The position numbers and the translations under genes are program-made. Positions 1-8,910 of a DNA stretch of 47,364 bases are shown piece after piece. Below the pieces are notes generated by a model that worked only from the letters and a program-made list of their open reading frames with translations, did no database searches and was not told where the DNA came from. Each line of letters begins with the position of its first letter. Positions within the stretch are counted from its first letter, which is position 1. This stretch comes from Nocardia vulneris (GTDB lineage: Bacteria > Actinomycetota > Actinomycetes > Mycobacteriales > Mycobacteriaceae): positions 1 through 47,364 of the forward strand of contig NZ_BDCI01000059.1 of NCBI RefSeq assembly GCF_001613425.1, in the 5' to 3' direction.

Positions 1-276
1 GCTCCGGCGGCGCCCGCGCCGCCCGCACCCGGTGCGCCAGCGCCGGCGGCACCGCCGGCGGAGGCCCCCGCGCCGCCCGCCGCTGCAGCCGTTCCGGTGG
101 TGCACGGTGACACCCAGGCCGCGCGCACCGACCCGGTGCTGGCCAGCAAGACGGTCGCGGTACCGCGCGAGCGGGACACCCCGGCGTGGGTGGTGCCGAC
201 GCTGTTCGTCGCCGCGATCGTGGCGACCGCGGTGTTCACCAACGCGGACCGGATCGTCCGTCGGCAACGACAGTGA
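1..276 (+). CDS. C-terminal part of Pro/Ala-rich membrane protein (partial)
   Basis: The reading frame is open from base 1 to the TGA at 274-276, so only the last 91 residues are visible and the start lies outside the window. The first 35 or so residues are almost entirely Ala and Pro, a low-complexity linker. A polar stretch follows, then one hydrophobic helix (about residues 66-83, from VVPTLFVAAIVATAVF), and the protein ends in a basic tail (RIVRRQRQ). This looks like a single-pass envelope protein with the basic tail on the cytoplasmic side. The stop overlaps the next gene's GTG (273-275), so the two are probably cotranslated. I do not recognise the family. Confidence 0.6.
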   Translation, partial: APAAPAPPAPGAPAPAAPPAEAPAPPAAAAVPVVHGDTQAARTDPVLASKTVAVPRERDTPAWVVPTLFVAAIVATAVFTNADRIVRRQRQ

Positions 277-1316
277 CCGCCGTGTCGGGGCTGCCCGCCT
301 ATTCCGAGTTCGTCTCGAACCCGGAACCCGCACCCCCGCGGCCCCGGAAGCGATGGCCGTTCGTGGTTCTCGTGGTCCTCGGCGCGGTGCTGGTGCTGGC
401 CCCGATCGTCACCGGCATGTTTCCGCGGGCGGTCAAGGGCGAGGCCATGATCGACGCGTTCGAGCCCTACATGACCCGCTCGAGCCTCGACGGCTATCAG
501 CGTGATCTGCAGGTGCTGGCAGACGCGCGCACGAACGTGGTGACCTTGCAGCAGCGTGGGCAACAGCCGGGTACCTACGACCGGGTCGAGCAGTTCGTCC
601 GGGACTATCCGGAGATTCGCGCGCACCTGTCCGGGATGATCGGCGCGATCGACGACAACCGGCAGAACTACGAAAAGCTCTCCTCGGTCATACCTTTCGG
701 CACGCTGCCCTGGTTGCTGGCGCTACCGGGCGCGGTGCTCGTGGCGGCGGGAGTGTTCGGCTATCGGCGGGCCAAGGAGGGGGAGCGGGCGCTCGTCTGG
801 CGCTCGCTGGCGGGACTCGCGGCACTCGGGCTGATCGCGACATCGGCGTTCGGCGGGTTGTTCGCGGCCGCTCCGGCGGGGCAGCCCCTGATCGATGATC
901 TGCGCCCGATCCTCACCCATGACGAGGTCCGCCAGCTACAGAGCTACTTCGTCACGCTGGTGGCCGCGGACGGTGAGCTGAACAGCCGATACACCGGCGC
1001 GGTCCGGAACGCGCACCCCGACGCGGATCTCACCGGCATCACCACGCTGGAGGCGCAGTGGCAGCCGATGACCTCGCGCTTCGCGGCCCTGATCGGGGCG
1101 ATGAACGACAACGTCCGCAACTTCGATGCTGTTGTCGCGCTGAACGAATCGACGCGCCCGGTGGGTTTCGGCGCGTTCCGCGGTCTCGGCTATTTCTACC
1201 TCGTACCCGGCGTACTCGCGCTCGCGCTGGCGGGCACGGGTGCGCGGCTACCGAGCGGACGGCGCGGCGGCGTAGCACCCGCGCCGTCGGATTCGCCTGG
1301 CGGTCGAGAGAAATGA
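273..1316 (+). CDS. Internally duplicated four-helix membrane protein, function unknown
   Basis: 347 residues from GTG 273, which overlaps the upstream stop by four bases (GTGA); the frame also stays open upstream, but only inside the previous gene. Four hydrophobic helices are visible: about residues 29-50, 131-152, 165-190 and 305-325. Helices 1-2 and 3-4 each enclose a polar loop of roughly 75-110 residues, and the two loops resemble each other: DAFEPYMT in the first matches DDLRPILT in the second, and IGAIDDNRQNY matches IGAMNDNVRNF. The protein is therefore two copies of a TM-loop-TM unit, with both loops on the same side, probably outside. The family is unknown to me. Its neighbours are a lipoprotein and an anchored Pro-rich protein, so an envelope role is inferred. 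Confidence 0.75.
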   Translation: MTAVSGLPAYSEFVSNPEPAPPRPRKRWPFVVLVVLGAVLVLAPIVTGMFPRAVKGEAMIDAFEPYMTRSSLDGYQRDLQVLADARTNVVTLQQRGQQPGTYDRVEQFVRDYPEIRAHLSGMIGAIDDNRQNYEKLSSVIPFGTLPWLLALPGAVLVAAGVFGYRRAKEGERALVWRSLAGLAALGLIATSAFGGLFAAAPAGQPLIDDLRPILTHDEVRQLQSYFVTLVAADGELNSRYTGAVRNAHPDADLTGITTLEAQWQPMTSRFAALIGAMNDNVRNFDAVVALNESTRPVGFGAFRGLGYFYLVPGVLALALAGTGARLPSGRRGGVAPAPSDSPGGREK

Positions 1317-1375
1317 GTATCCGTCACACAGTCGATCGACCGCACCGTGGTCGAAAGCTCAGGAGGCAAGCCGGT

Positions 1376-2194
1376 ATGCGCCTACGAAAGACGTTCGCAC
1401 TGGCGGCTTTTGCCGCGCTGGTGCTGCTGGTTCCGGGGTGTTCCGGTGGTGGCGACGACGATCCCGCGCCGAGCGGGCCCGAGCAGTTGGTCGGATTGCT
1501 GCGGTTCACACCGGGTTCGGTGTCGGGCGACGAGGTGTCAGGCACCTGGTTCCGGATGGTCCAGCCGGGCGGTACCCCGGAGAAGGGGCCCTATATGCCC
1601 AACGGTGATTCACCGGCCCAGGGCGGTTCGACCACGCTGCTCGAACCCGGCACGGCCGGTGGGCTGCGCATCGGCGGATATCAGAGCGAGCCGAACCCTG
1701 GCTTCGCGCAGGGTAATTCGCTGTCCGCTTCGATCACCAAGCCGACCAAGTTCTTCGCGGTCGAGTTCGGCATCTCGACCAACCCGGTGGACCCGCAGAC
1801 CCAGCGCCGGGTGCCGCCGCCGACGGTGACCGACGACGGCGGCACCCTGACCGCCGACCTGTCGTCCTGGGCGGCCTCGTGGAACGACCAGGAGTTCAAC
1901 CAGGGCGCGCCGAAGCCGCCGGAGAAGCAGGACGCCCAGGTCGCGGGCGCCGAGCAGGTGCAGAAGGTGTGGGACTGGGTCGCTAAGCAATGGTTCGACA
2001 AGCCCAAATCCGATGCTGCGCAGGGGCCGTCGGCGACCGGCAGCTATGACCGCAAGTCTCGCGAGTTCACCCTGCAATGGACCAGCTTGATCGTCGGCGG
2101 GCCGTTCAACGGTTTCACCGGCGTGTGGCATCTGGAGGGCGTGTTCGAACCCGACGCCGCCGCGCCGGCCGCGCCGGCGCCCTCGGCCAAATAG
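1376..2194 (+). CDS. Predicted lipoprotein, function unknown
   Basis: 272 residues. ATG 1376 follows AGGAGG (1360-1365) at good spacing, which decides the start although the frame is open upstream. The N terminus is a lipoprotein signal: basic start (MRLRK), hydrophobic stretch, and lipobox LVPGC with the modified Cys near residue 25. A Gly/Asp linker follows (GGGDDD). The mature part is soluble, rich in Gly, Pro, Asp and Trp, and its C terminus becomes Ala/Pro-rich. The protein should be tethered to the outer face of the cytoplasmic membrane. It lies 59 bases after the duplicated membrane protein and 21 bases before the Pro-rich protein, so all probably share one transcript. No enzymatic motif is visible. 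Confidence 0.75.
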   Translation: MRLRKTFALAAFAALVLLVPGCSGGGDDDPAPSGPEQLVGLLRFTPGSVSGDEVSGTWFRMVQPGGTPEKGPYMPNGDSPAQGGSTTLLEPGTAGGLRIGGYQSEPNPGFAQGNSLSASITKPTKFFAVEFGISTNPVDPQTQRRVPPPTVTDDGGTLTADLSSWAASWNDQEFNQGAPKPPEKQDAQVAGAEQVQKVWDWVAKQWFDKPKSDAAQGPSATGSYDRKSREFTLQWTSLIVGGPFNGFTGVWHLEGVFEPDAAAPAAPAPSAK

Positions 2195-2215
2195 ACATCG
2201 AAGGAGTTCCGCCCG

Positions 2216-3166
2216 ATGAGTTCTCGCACGACGACCCGGCCCGCGCTCACCGTGGCCATCCGCGCGGTGGCCGCGCTGACCGTGATCGGCAGCGCCGTCG
2301 CGGTCACCGCGTTGACCGTTCGCACCGACGACGACGTCACCACCGTGGTGGTCACCCAGGAGCAGGCGGCCGCGGCCGCCCGGCACGCGGCACCGGTCAC
2401 GCCCGCGCCCGCACCTGCGGCGGCAGCTCCGGCACCGGCCCCGCCGGGTCCGGCGGCGCCACCCGCGGCGGCACCCGCTGCCGCGGTCCCGCTGGGTTCG
2501 GGTGGTGTGCCCGCCGCGGTCGCGATCAACCCGGGCGCCGGAGCCCCCAATGCCGGTGCGGCCCCGAACAGTTCCGTGCCGCTCGGTACGGGCAACGCCC
2601 CCAATAGCTCGGTGCCCCTCGGTGCGGGCAACGCCCCGAACAGTTCGGTGCCGCTCGGCGCCGCCGATCCGTTCGCGTCCGCGCCGGTCGCGACCCAGCC
2701 GCCGTGCCCGCTCGGCTGGCCCGCCCCGAAACAGCAGGGCGGACTTGCCTCGCTGATCGGGCTCGCGCCGCTGGCCGGTCCGTTCTCCTCGGAGGCGTTC
2801 GCGCTCGGCTCGGTCTATCAGCCCATCCTGCAGCTGGCCGGTCCGGTGCTGGCCGAGATCGCGCCGGTGATCGCGCAGTACCAACCGGTGATCGACCCGA
2901 TCATCACTCAGGTGCAAGGCGTAGAAGCCGTTGTCCTGCAAGCGATCCTGCCCTATTACGGGCCGTATCGCGGACAGCTGATCGCCGCCGAGGGCGAGCT
3001 GGCCAAGGTGCTGACCCCGATCCTCAACCGGGTCTACAACAGTGAGATCGCCTCCTGCTTCGTCGCGTGGCAGGGCCAGCTCATCGACCAGGCCAAGGGC
3101 GGCCGGATCACCGTCGCGTCGCTGGCGCACCCCGGCACCGTCGTGGAGCTCGGCCCGGAATCCTGA
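2216..3166 (+). CDS. Anchored secreted protein with Pro/Ala linker and 12-residue repeats
   Basis: 316 residues from ATG 2216, preceded by AAGGAG. The N-terminal helix (about residues 9-35, ending VTALTV) is a signal anchor or uncleaved signal peptide. Residues 55-105 are an Ala/Pro linker, then three consecutive 12-residue repeats with consensus APNSSVPLGxGN occupy 2561-2668. The C-terminal half (from about residue 160) is less repetitive, with two Cys (PPCPLGW and ASCF) that could form a disulfide, and alternating hydrophobic helices rich in Ile, Pro and Leu. It seems to be a cell-wall-spanning exported protein. It closes the four-gene envelope cluster. The family is not recognised. Confidence 0.7.
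   Translation: MSSRTTTRPALTVAIRAVAALTVIGSAVAVTALTVRTDDDVTTVVVTQEQAAAAARHAAPVTPAPAPAAAAPAPAPPGPAAPPAAAPAAAVPLGSGGVPAAVAINPGAGAPNAGAAPNSSVPLGTGNAPNSSVPLGAGNAPNSSVPLGAADPFASAPVATQPPCPLGWPAPKQQGGLASLIGLAPLAGPFSSEAFALGSVYQPILQLAGPVLAEIAPVIAQYQPVIDPIITQVQGVEAVVLQAILPYYGPYRGQLIAAEGELAKVLTPILNRVYNSEIASCFVAWQGQLIDQAKGGRITVASLAHPGTVVELGPES
2561..2668 (+). repeat. Three tandem 36-bp coding repeats (APNSSVPLG)
   Basis: Three in-frame 36-base units start at 2561, 2597 and 2633. Each encodes a variant of APNSSVPLG followed by three residues; the third unit diverges at its end (AAD). The units differ at several third positions, so the duplication is not very recent or is under protein-level selection. Confidence 0.75.
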
Positions 3167-3249
3167 GGTACCGCCGCGTCCCTGACGCGCGAGGACGCGC
3201 TGTGCCGTGATCCGGCCTCGGCCCCGCGGAATCCGGACATAATGTGCGG

Positions 3250-4203
3250 ATGGCGAAAGCCCGGCAGGCGGCCTTGCGGAGGCTGGTCACCGACGGCGTG
3301 CTGACCGAAGCGCAGTACGCCGCGGTCGTGGACGCGCTGGCGGCGCGGGAGCAGCGCCCGCCGGGCAAGGTGGTGGCCGAGATCGCCGCGTATATCGGCG
3401 CCGGGCTGGTGTTCGGCGGGATCGCCTTGGTGATCGGGTCGTCCTGGGACGATCTCGCGCGGGCCGGGCAGGTCGCGGTGTTGTTCGCGGTGTCGCTCGG
3501 GCTGGTGCTCGGCGCCGTGGCCGTGGTCGGCGGCCCCGCGCGGATGTTCGGCCGGGCCGAGTCCGGCTCGCGGGTGCGACTCGCGTCGGCCTTGCTCGCG
3601 CTCGCCGCCGGATCGGTGGCCGGGATGGTCGGGACCGCCCTGGACCACAGCTCCGCCGATGCCGGGACTTGGGCCGTGCTCGCCGGGTTGGTGACCGCGG
3701 CGCTCGGCTATATCGCCGTCCCGGCGGTGCTCGGCATGCTCGCCTGCGGGGTGTGCAGTGCCGCGGCGGTGCCCGGCCTGCTCGGTGATCTGGCGGGCGC
3801 CACCGATGTCTGGGTCGGGTTCGGCCTGCTCGCCGTGGCGGGAATCTGGTTCGCGCTCACCAGGTTCGGCGCCTTCGTCGAAACCTGGCTCGGCTACGCG
3901 ATCGCGGTGGCGATCGCGTTGCTCGGCGCGGTGGTCGTCGAAGCGGACGGCAGGCCGTGGGCGTTCCTGCTGAGTGTGCTGGTGGCCGGCGTCTGTTTCG
4001 GGCTGTTCGCGCAGCGGCGCTCGACGGTGCTGGTGGTCGGCGGCGCGCTCGCGGTCGCGCTCGCGGCGGGCCAGGCGGTCACCGAACTGACCGACAACCC
4101 GCTAACTGTCGCAGTGACCGTGCTTGCGATCGGCGCCCTGATCCTGGGCGGCGGCGCATTCCTGCTCACCCGTGGTCCGAAGTCCGAGCCGCCCGCGGCC
4201 TGA
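3250..4203 (+). CDS. DUF2157-type polytopic membrane protein
   Basis: 317 residues from ATG 3250; GTG 3244 in the same frame is an alternative. No Shine-Dalgarno is seen, but CATAAT (3238-3243) lies six bases before ATG 3250, as expected for a leaderless mRNA. A soluble helical N terminus (about residues 1-45, with LVTDGVLTEAQYAAVV) precedes eight to ten membrane helices with the Gly/Ala-rich character of DUF2157 proteins. That family has an N-terminal cytoplasmic helical domain and a multi-pass membrane region; its function is unknown. The protein ends in a short charged tail. It sits alone between the envelope cluster and the valine operon. Confidence 0.7.
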   Translation: MAKARQAALRRLVTDGVLTEAQYAAVVDALAAREQRPPGKVVAEIAAYIGAGLVFGGIALVIGSSWDDLARAGQVAVLFAVSLGLVLGAVAVVGGPARMFGRAESGSRVRLASALLALAAGSVAGMVGTALDHSSADAGTWAVLAGLVTAALGYIAVPAVLGMLACGVCSAAAVPGLLGDLAGATDVWVGFGLLAVAGIWFALTRFGAFVETWLGYAIAVAIALLGAVVVEADGRPWAFLLSVLVAGVCFGLFAQRRSTVLVVGGALAVALAAGQAVTELTDNPLTVAVTVLAIGALILGGGAFLLTRGPKSEPPAA

Positions 4204-4261
4204 GCGAGCGCTCGACCGGGTGGGGTTCGTCACACTCCGCAAAAGCATGGACGTCCAACTA

Positions 4262-4289
4262 TAGGATGACCGCATACCGCACGCGCGGT
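4262..4289 (+). promoter_or_regulatory. Candidate promoter -10 and operator of the valine catabolism operon
   Basis: TAGGAT at 4262-4267 fits an actinobacterial -10 box, although no good -35 is visible. Just after it lies an inverted repeat, ACCGC-ACGC-GCGGT (4276-4289), inside the predicted leader and 30 bases before the mmsA start. Position and symmetry suggest a repressor or activator site; this is inference. Confidence 0.4.
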
Positions 4290-4319
4290 GTCATGGTCGG
4301 CTACCAGGACAGGACTGGC

Positions 4320-5819
4320 ATGGTTCGCGAACTCACTCACTTCATCGGCGGGCAACACGTAGCGGGCACCTCCGGCAAGTTCGGCGATGTCTACGACCCG
4401 AACCTCGGTCAGGTGCAGGCCAGGGTGCCGCTGGCGAGCAAGGACGAGGTCGCCGCGGTCGTCGCGAACGCCGAAGCGGCGCAACGGGTGTGGGCCGCGT
4501 TCAATCCGCAGAAGCGGGCCAGGGTGCTGATGAAGTTCCTGACCCTGGTGCAGGACGACATGGACAACCTGGCCGCGCTGCTCTCCTCGGAGCACGGCAA
4601 GACCATCGCCGACGCGAAGGGCGACATCCAGCGCGGTCTCGAGGTCATCGAGTTCGCGACCGGTATCCCGCACCTGCTCAAGGGCGAGTACACCGAGAGC
4701 GCGGGCACCGGCATCGACGTCTACTCGATGCGTCAGCCGCTCGGCGTCGTCGCGGGCATCACGCCGTTCAACTTCCCGGCGATGATCCCGCTGTGGAAGG
4801 CGGGCCCGGCGCTGGCCACCGGCAACGCGTTCGTGCTCAAGCCCTCCGAGCGTGATCCGTCGGTGCCGCTGCGGCTGGCCGAGCTGTTCCTCGAGGCGGG
4901 GCTGCCCGCGGGGGTGTTCAATGTCGTCAACGGCGACAAGGAGGCGGTCGACGCGCTGCTGCACGATCCGCGGATCAAGGCCGTCGGCTTCGTCGGCTCC
5001 ACGCCGATCGCCCAGTACATCTACGAGACCGCGACCGCGAACGGCAAGCGCGCCCAGTGCTTCGGCGGCGCGAAGAACCACGCGATCGTCATGCCGGACG
5101 CCGACCTCGACGACGTCGCGGACCAATTGATCGGCGCCGGTTACGGTTCCGCGGGCGAGCGCTGCATGGCCATCTCGGTTGCGGTGCCGGTCGGGCAGGA
5201 GACCGCGGATCGCCTGCTCGCCAAGCTCACCGAGCGGGTGCACAAGCTCAACATCGGGCGGTCCGACGATCCGGGCGCCGACTACGGCCCGCTGGTCGGC
5301 AAGGACGGCGTGGACCGGGTGAACAACTACGTCCAGATCGGCATCGATGAGGGGGCCGAGCTGGTGGTCGACGGGCGCGGCGTGACCGTTCCCGGCGCCG
5401 AGGACGGATACTTCGTCGGCGCGACGCTGTTCGACAACGTGACGCCGGAGATGCGGATCTACCAGGAAGAGATCTTCGGTCCGGTGCTGAGCGTGGTGCG
5501 CGCCAAGGACTACGAAGAGGGTCTGCGGCTGGCCAACGAACACGAATACGGTAACGGCGTAGCGATTTTCACTCGCGACGGCGACACCGCCCGCGATTTC
5601 GCCGCCCGCGTGCAGGTCGGCATGGTCGGCATCAATGTGCCGATCCCGGTGCCGATCGCGTACTACACCTTCGGCGGGTGGAAGCGTTCCGGCTTCGGCG
5701 ACCTGAACCAGCACGGCCCGGACTCGATCCGCTTCTACACCAAGACCAAGACCGTCACGCAGCGCTGGCCTTCGGGTTTGAAGGAGAGCAACGCCTTCGT
5801 GATTCCCACGATGGACTGA
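4320..5819 (+). CDS. mmsA: Methylmalonate-semialdehyde dehydrogenase (CoA-acylating)
   Basis: 499 residues, the usual length. The enzyme oxidises methylmalonate semialdehyde from valine (and malonate semialdehyde) to propionyl-CoA or acetyl-CoA with NAD and CoA. It shows the ALDH fold: PFNFPAMIPLWKAGPALATGN and KPSERDPS near residues 150-180, a Rossmann GFVGSTPIA segment, and the catalytic Cys in GSAGERCMAI (about residue 283). GGAKNH near residue 252 carries Asn where most aldehyde dehydrogenases have the general-base Glu, the hallmark of CoA-acylating members. ATG 4320 follows AGGACAGG; in-frame ATG 4293 has no such site. It is the first gene of a valine catabolism operon and ends one base before the acyl-CoA dehydrogenase start. 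Confidence 0.93.
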   Translation: MVRELTHFIGGQHVAGTSGKFGDVYDPNLGQVQARVPLASKDEVAAVVANAEAAQRVWAAFNPQKRARVLMKFLTLVQDDMDNLAALLSSEHGKTIADAKGDIQRGLEVIEFATGIPHLLKGEYTESAGTGIDVYSMRQPLGVVAGITPFNFPAMIPLWKAGPALATGNAFVLKPSERDPSVPLRLAELFLEAGLPAGVFNVVNGDKEAVDALLHDPRIKAVGFVGSTPIAQYIYETATANGKRAQCFGGAKNHAIVMPDADLDDVADQLIGAGYGSAGERCMAISVAVPVGQETADRLLAKLTERVHKLNIGRSDDPGADYGPLVGKDGVDRVNNYVQIGIDEGAELVVDGRGVTVPGAEDGYFVGATLFDNVTPEMRIYQEEIFGPVLSVVRAKDYEEGLRLANEHEYGNGVAIFTRDGDTARDFAARVQVGMVGINVPIPVPIAYYTFGGWKRSGFGDLNQHGPDSIRFYTKTKTVTQRWPSGLKESNAFVIPTMD

Positions 5820-5820
5820 C

Positions 5821-6960
5821 ATGTTCATCCTCGACGACGACGAGAAGGCGATCCGCGACACCGCGCGCGGCTTCGCCGACGAGTTCCTCGCGCCGAACGC
5901 GCTGGAATGGGATGAGCAGAAGCACTTTCCGATCGACGTGCTGCGCAAGGCGGGCCCGCTCGGCCTGGGCGGTATCTACGTGCGCGAGGACGTGGGCGGT
6001 TCGGGGCTGCGCAGGCTCGACGCCGTGCGGATCTTCGAGCAGCTCGCGACGGGGTGCCCGGCTATCGCCGCCTATATCTCCATCCACAACATGGCGACCT
6101 GGATGATCGACCGCTACGGCGATGCCGCACAGCGTGATCGGTGGCTGCCGCGGTTGACCTCGATGGAGCTGCTGGCCAGCTACGCGCTGACCGAACCGGG
6201 CGTCGGCTCGGACGCGGCGGCCTTGAGCACCAAGGCCGTTCGCGACGGTGACGACTACATCTTCAACGGCGCAAAGCAATTCATCTCCGGCGCGGGTGCC
6301 ACGGATGTCTACGTGGTGATGGCGCGGACCGGCGCCGACGGGGCACGCGGTATCTCGGCGTTCATCGTGCCCGCCGAGACGCCCGGAGTTTCCTTCGGCG
6401 CCAACGAGAAGAAGATGGGCTGGAACGCTCAGCCCACCCGTCAGGTGATCTTCGAGGACGCCAGGGTGCCCGCGGCGAACCTGCTCGGCGCCGAGGGCGA
6501 CGGCTTCCGGATCGCCATGAACGGCCTCAACGGGGGGCGGCTGAACATCGCCGCCTGCTCGGTCGGCGGCGCCCAGGCGGCACTGGACAAGACGGTGCCG
6601 TATCTGGCCGAGCGGCACGCGTTCGGCAAGCCGCTGCTGAAGAACGACGCGCTCCGATTCCAACTCGCCGATATGCGCACCGAATTGGAGGCGGCCCGCA
6701 CCCTGCTGTGGCGGGCGGCGGCCGCGCTCGACGCGGACGCGCCGGACAAGGTCGAGCTGTGCGCCATGGCGAAGCGGTTCGCCACCGACACCGGTTTCGA
6801 GGTGGCCAACAAGGCGCTGCAACTGCACGGCGGCTACGGCTACCTGGCCGAATACGGTGTGGAGAAGATTGTCCGGGATCTGCGGGTACACCAGATCCTG
6901 GAAGGGACCAACGAGATCATGCGGGTGGTCGTCGCCCGTGCGGTGGAAGGAGCGGCATGA
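5821..6960 (+). CDS. Acyl-CoA dehydrogenase, probably isobutyryl-CoA dehydrogenase
   Basis: 379 residues. This is an FAD-dependent acyl-CoA dehydrogenase; its place between mmsA and the hydroxyisobutyryl-CoA hydrolase makes isobutyryl-CoA to methacrylyl-CoA its likely reaction. Signature segments are YALTEPGVGSDAA (about residues 121-133), GAKQFISGAG, the family helix LHGGYGYLAEYGVEKI, and the catalytic Glu in ILEGTNEIMR (residue 361). The N-terminal helical domain, middle beta domain and C-terminal helical domain are all complete. The stop overlaps the next gene's ATG (ATGA at 6957-6960). Specificity cannot be settled from motifs alone, since 2-methylbutyryl-CoA is also possible. Confidence 0.88.
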   Translation: MFILDDDEKAIRDTARGFADEFLAPNALEWDEQKHFPIDVLRKAGPLGLGGIYVREDVGGSGLRRLDAVRIFEQLATGCPAIAAYISIHNMATWMIDRYGDAAQRDRWLPRLTSMELLASYALTEPGVGSDAAALSTKAVRDGDDYIFNGAKQFISGAGATDVYVVMARTGADGARGISAFIVPAETPGVSFGANEKKMGWNAQPTRQVIFEDARVPAANLLGAEGDGFRIAMNGLNGGRLNIAACSVGGAQAALDKTVPYLAERHAFGKPLLKNDALRFQLADMRTELEAARTLLWRAAAALDADAPDKVELCAMAKRFATDTGFEVANKALQLHGGYGYLAEYGVEKIVRDLRVHQILEGTNEIMRVVVARAVEGAA

Positions 6961-8024
6961 CCGACGCGGCTGAGCCCGAGGTCCGCATCGAGCAGCAGGA
7001 CGGCCTGGGACTGATCACCCTGAACCGGCCCAAAGCCATCAACGCGCTGAATCATTCGATGACACTGGCGATCACCGAGGCGTTGCGCGCCTGGGCGGAC
7101 GACGACGCCGTGCGGACCGTCGTGCTCACCGGGGCGGGGGAGCGCGGTCTGTGCGCGGGCGGCGATATCGTCGCGATCCACACCGACGCCACCGGCGGTG
7201 CGGTCGGCCCCGATTCGCCGACCGGGCGATTCTGGCGGGACGAATACCTGCTCAACGCGCTGATCGGCCGGTACCCGAAGCCCTACGTGGTGGTGATGGA
7301 CGGCATCGTGATGGGCGGCGGGGTCGGGCTGTCCGGCCACGGCAGCCACCGCATCGTGACCGAGCGGTCCAAGATCGGCATGCCCGAGGTGGGCATCGGG
7401 TTCGTGCCCGATGTCGGCGGTACCTACCTGCTCGCGCGCAGCCCCGGCGAGATCGGCACGCACGTCGCGCTGACCACCGCGCGGATGGACGCGGGCGACG
7501 CGATCGCGGCGGGCTTCGCCGACTACTTCGTCGCCACCGAACACCTGCCCGCGCTGCTGGAGACGTTGCGCACCGAGGCGGTCGAGGTCGCGATCGCCAA
7601 ATTCGCCACGGGCGCACCGGAATCCGGCCTGCTCGCGCAGCGCGGGTGGATCGACGCCTGCTATGGCGCGGACACCGTCGAGGAGATCGTCGCGCGGCTC
7701 CAGGCGCACGAGGCGCCGCAAGCAGGCCGGGCCGCGGCCGACATTCTCACGAAATCGCCTGTCGCGCTGAAGGTCGCGTTACGGTCGTTGCGGTCGGCGG
7801 GTGCCGCGCCGAGCCTGGAGGTGGTGCTGAACGAGGAGTATCGGGTCTCCATCGCGGCCCTGGCCTCGCACGACCTGGTAGAGGGCATCCGCGCGCAAGT
7901 GATCGACAAGGACCGTGCCCCGCAGTGGTCGCCGGCGACCCTCGCCGACGTCAGCGCCGCGCAGGTCGACGCATACTTCGCCGAATTGGGCGATCAGGAA
8001 CTGGGTTTGGTGAGCAATGACTGA
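6957..8024 (+). CDS. 3-hydroxyisobutyryl-CoA hydrolase (crotonase superfamily)
   Basis: 355 residues, the length of HIBCH proteins rather than a 260-residue enoyl-CoA hydratase. It hydrolyses 3-hydroxyisobutyryl-CoA to free 3-hydroxyisobutyrate, the branch step special to valine breakdown. The crotonase oxyanion segments are present (GLCAGGDI near residue 64; GIVMGGGVGLSGHGS near residue 117), and MPEVGIGFVPDVGG carries the HIBCH-type catalytic acidic residues. The C-terminal extension with EEYRVS and a closing helix is typical. The start overlaps the upstream gene by four bases and the stop overlaps mmsB by eight bases, which indicates tight translational coupling. Confidence 0.9.
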   Translation: MTDAAEPEVRIEQQDGLGLITLNRPKAINALNHSMTLAITEALRAWADDDAVRTVVLTGAGERGLCAGGDIVAIHTDATGGAVGPDSPTGRFWRDEYLLNALIGRYPKPYVVVMDGIVMGGGVGLSGHGSHRIVTERSKIGMPEVGIGFVPDVGGTYLLARSPGEIGTHVALTTARMDAGDAIAAGFADYFVATEHLPALLETLRTEAVEVAIAKFATGAPESGLLAQRGWIDACYGADTVEEIVARLQAHEAPQAGRAAADILTKSPVALKVALRSLRSAGAAPSLEVVLNEEYRVSIAALASHDLVEGIRAQVIDKDRAPQWSPATLADVSAAQVDAYFAELGDQELGLVSND

Positions 8025-8910
8025 AAAGATCGGATTCCTCGGGCTCGGCCACATGGGTGCGCCGATGGCGGCGAACCTGGTGAAAGCCGGCTACGAGGTA
8101 CTGGCCTACGACCCGGTACCCGCCGCGCGGGAGCAGGCCGCGAAAGACGGCGCGACCGTCGTCGCCACCGCCGTCGAGGCGGCGGAGGCGGGCGTGGTGA
8201 TCACCATGCTGCCGAACGGGCGGCTGGTGCTCGACGTGTACGCGGAGATCCTGCCCGCCGCGAAGCCGGGCACCCTGTTCATCGACTGTTCGACGATCGA
8301 TGTGGCCGACGCGAAGTCCGCGGCCGTCCTCGCCATCGGCGCAGGGCACCGGGCGCTGGACGCCCCGGTTTCCGGCGGCGTCGCCGGTGCGGCCGCGGGC
8401 ACCCTCACCTTCATGGTCGGCGGTGCCGCGGACGATTTCGCCACCGCGTTGCCGGTGCTCGAGGTGATGGGCGGCAAGGTCGTGCACTGCGGCGGCTCCG
8501 GAGTCGGGCAGGCCGCCAAGATCTGCAACAACATGCTGCTCGGCATCTCGATGATCGGCCTGTCCGAGGCCCTGGTGCTCGGTGAGCAGCTGGGCCTGAC
8601 CCACCAGTCCTTCTTCGACGTCGTCTCCACCGCATCCGGCCAGAGCTGGGCCCTGACCTCCTACTGCCCGGTCCCCGGCCCGGTGCCGACCAGCCCGGCC
8701 AACAACGACTACCGGCCCGGTTTCGCCACCGCGCTGATGAACAAGGATCTCGGCCTCGCCGCGAACGCGCTGCGCGAGAACGGCATCGAGGGCCGGCTCG
8801 GCCTGCTCGCCGCCGAGATCTACGACCGGTTCAACCAGTCGTCGGGCGACCTGGACTTCTCCGCTATCGTCACCGATATTCGTAGCCGTTCTGAGCGAGA
8901 AGGTGCCTAG
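8017..8910 (+). CDS. mmsB: 3-hydroxyisobutyrate dehydrogenase
   Basis: 297 residues. It oxidises 3-hydroxyisobutyrate to methylmalonate semialdehyde with NAD, feeding mmsA. The N-terminal Rossmann motif GLGHMG is at residues 6-11. DAPVSGGVAGAAAGTLTFMVGG (about residues 117-138) is the substrate-binding region, and the catalytic Lys is K168 in GVGQAAKICNN. The C-terminal helical domain is complete (KDLGLAANALRENG). The ATG lies inside the end of the hydrolase gene, and the stop TAG shares one base with the GTG of the next enoyl-CoA hydratase (8910). Confidence 0.93.
   Translation: MTEKIGFLGLGHMGAPMAANLVKAGYEVLAYDPVPAAREQAAKDGATVVATAVEAAEAGVVITMLPNGRLVLDVYAEILPAAKPGTLFIDCSTIDVADAKSAAVLAIGAGHRALDAPVSGGVAGAAAGTLTFMVGGAADDFATALPVLEVMGGKVVHCGGSGVGQAAKICNNMLLGISMIGLSEALVLGEQLGLTHQSFFDVVSTASGQSWALTSYCPVPGPVPTSPANNDYRPGFATALMNKDLGLAANALRENGIEGRLGLLAAEIYDRFNQSSGDLDFSAIVTDIRSRSEREGA

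Noticed and set aside
1610..3130. 506-codon reverse frame in the envelope cluster
   Set aside because: Arg/Gly-rich low-complexity antisense of the Pro/Ala-rich gene.
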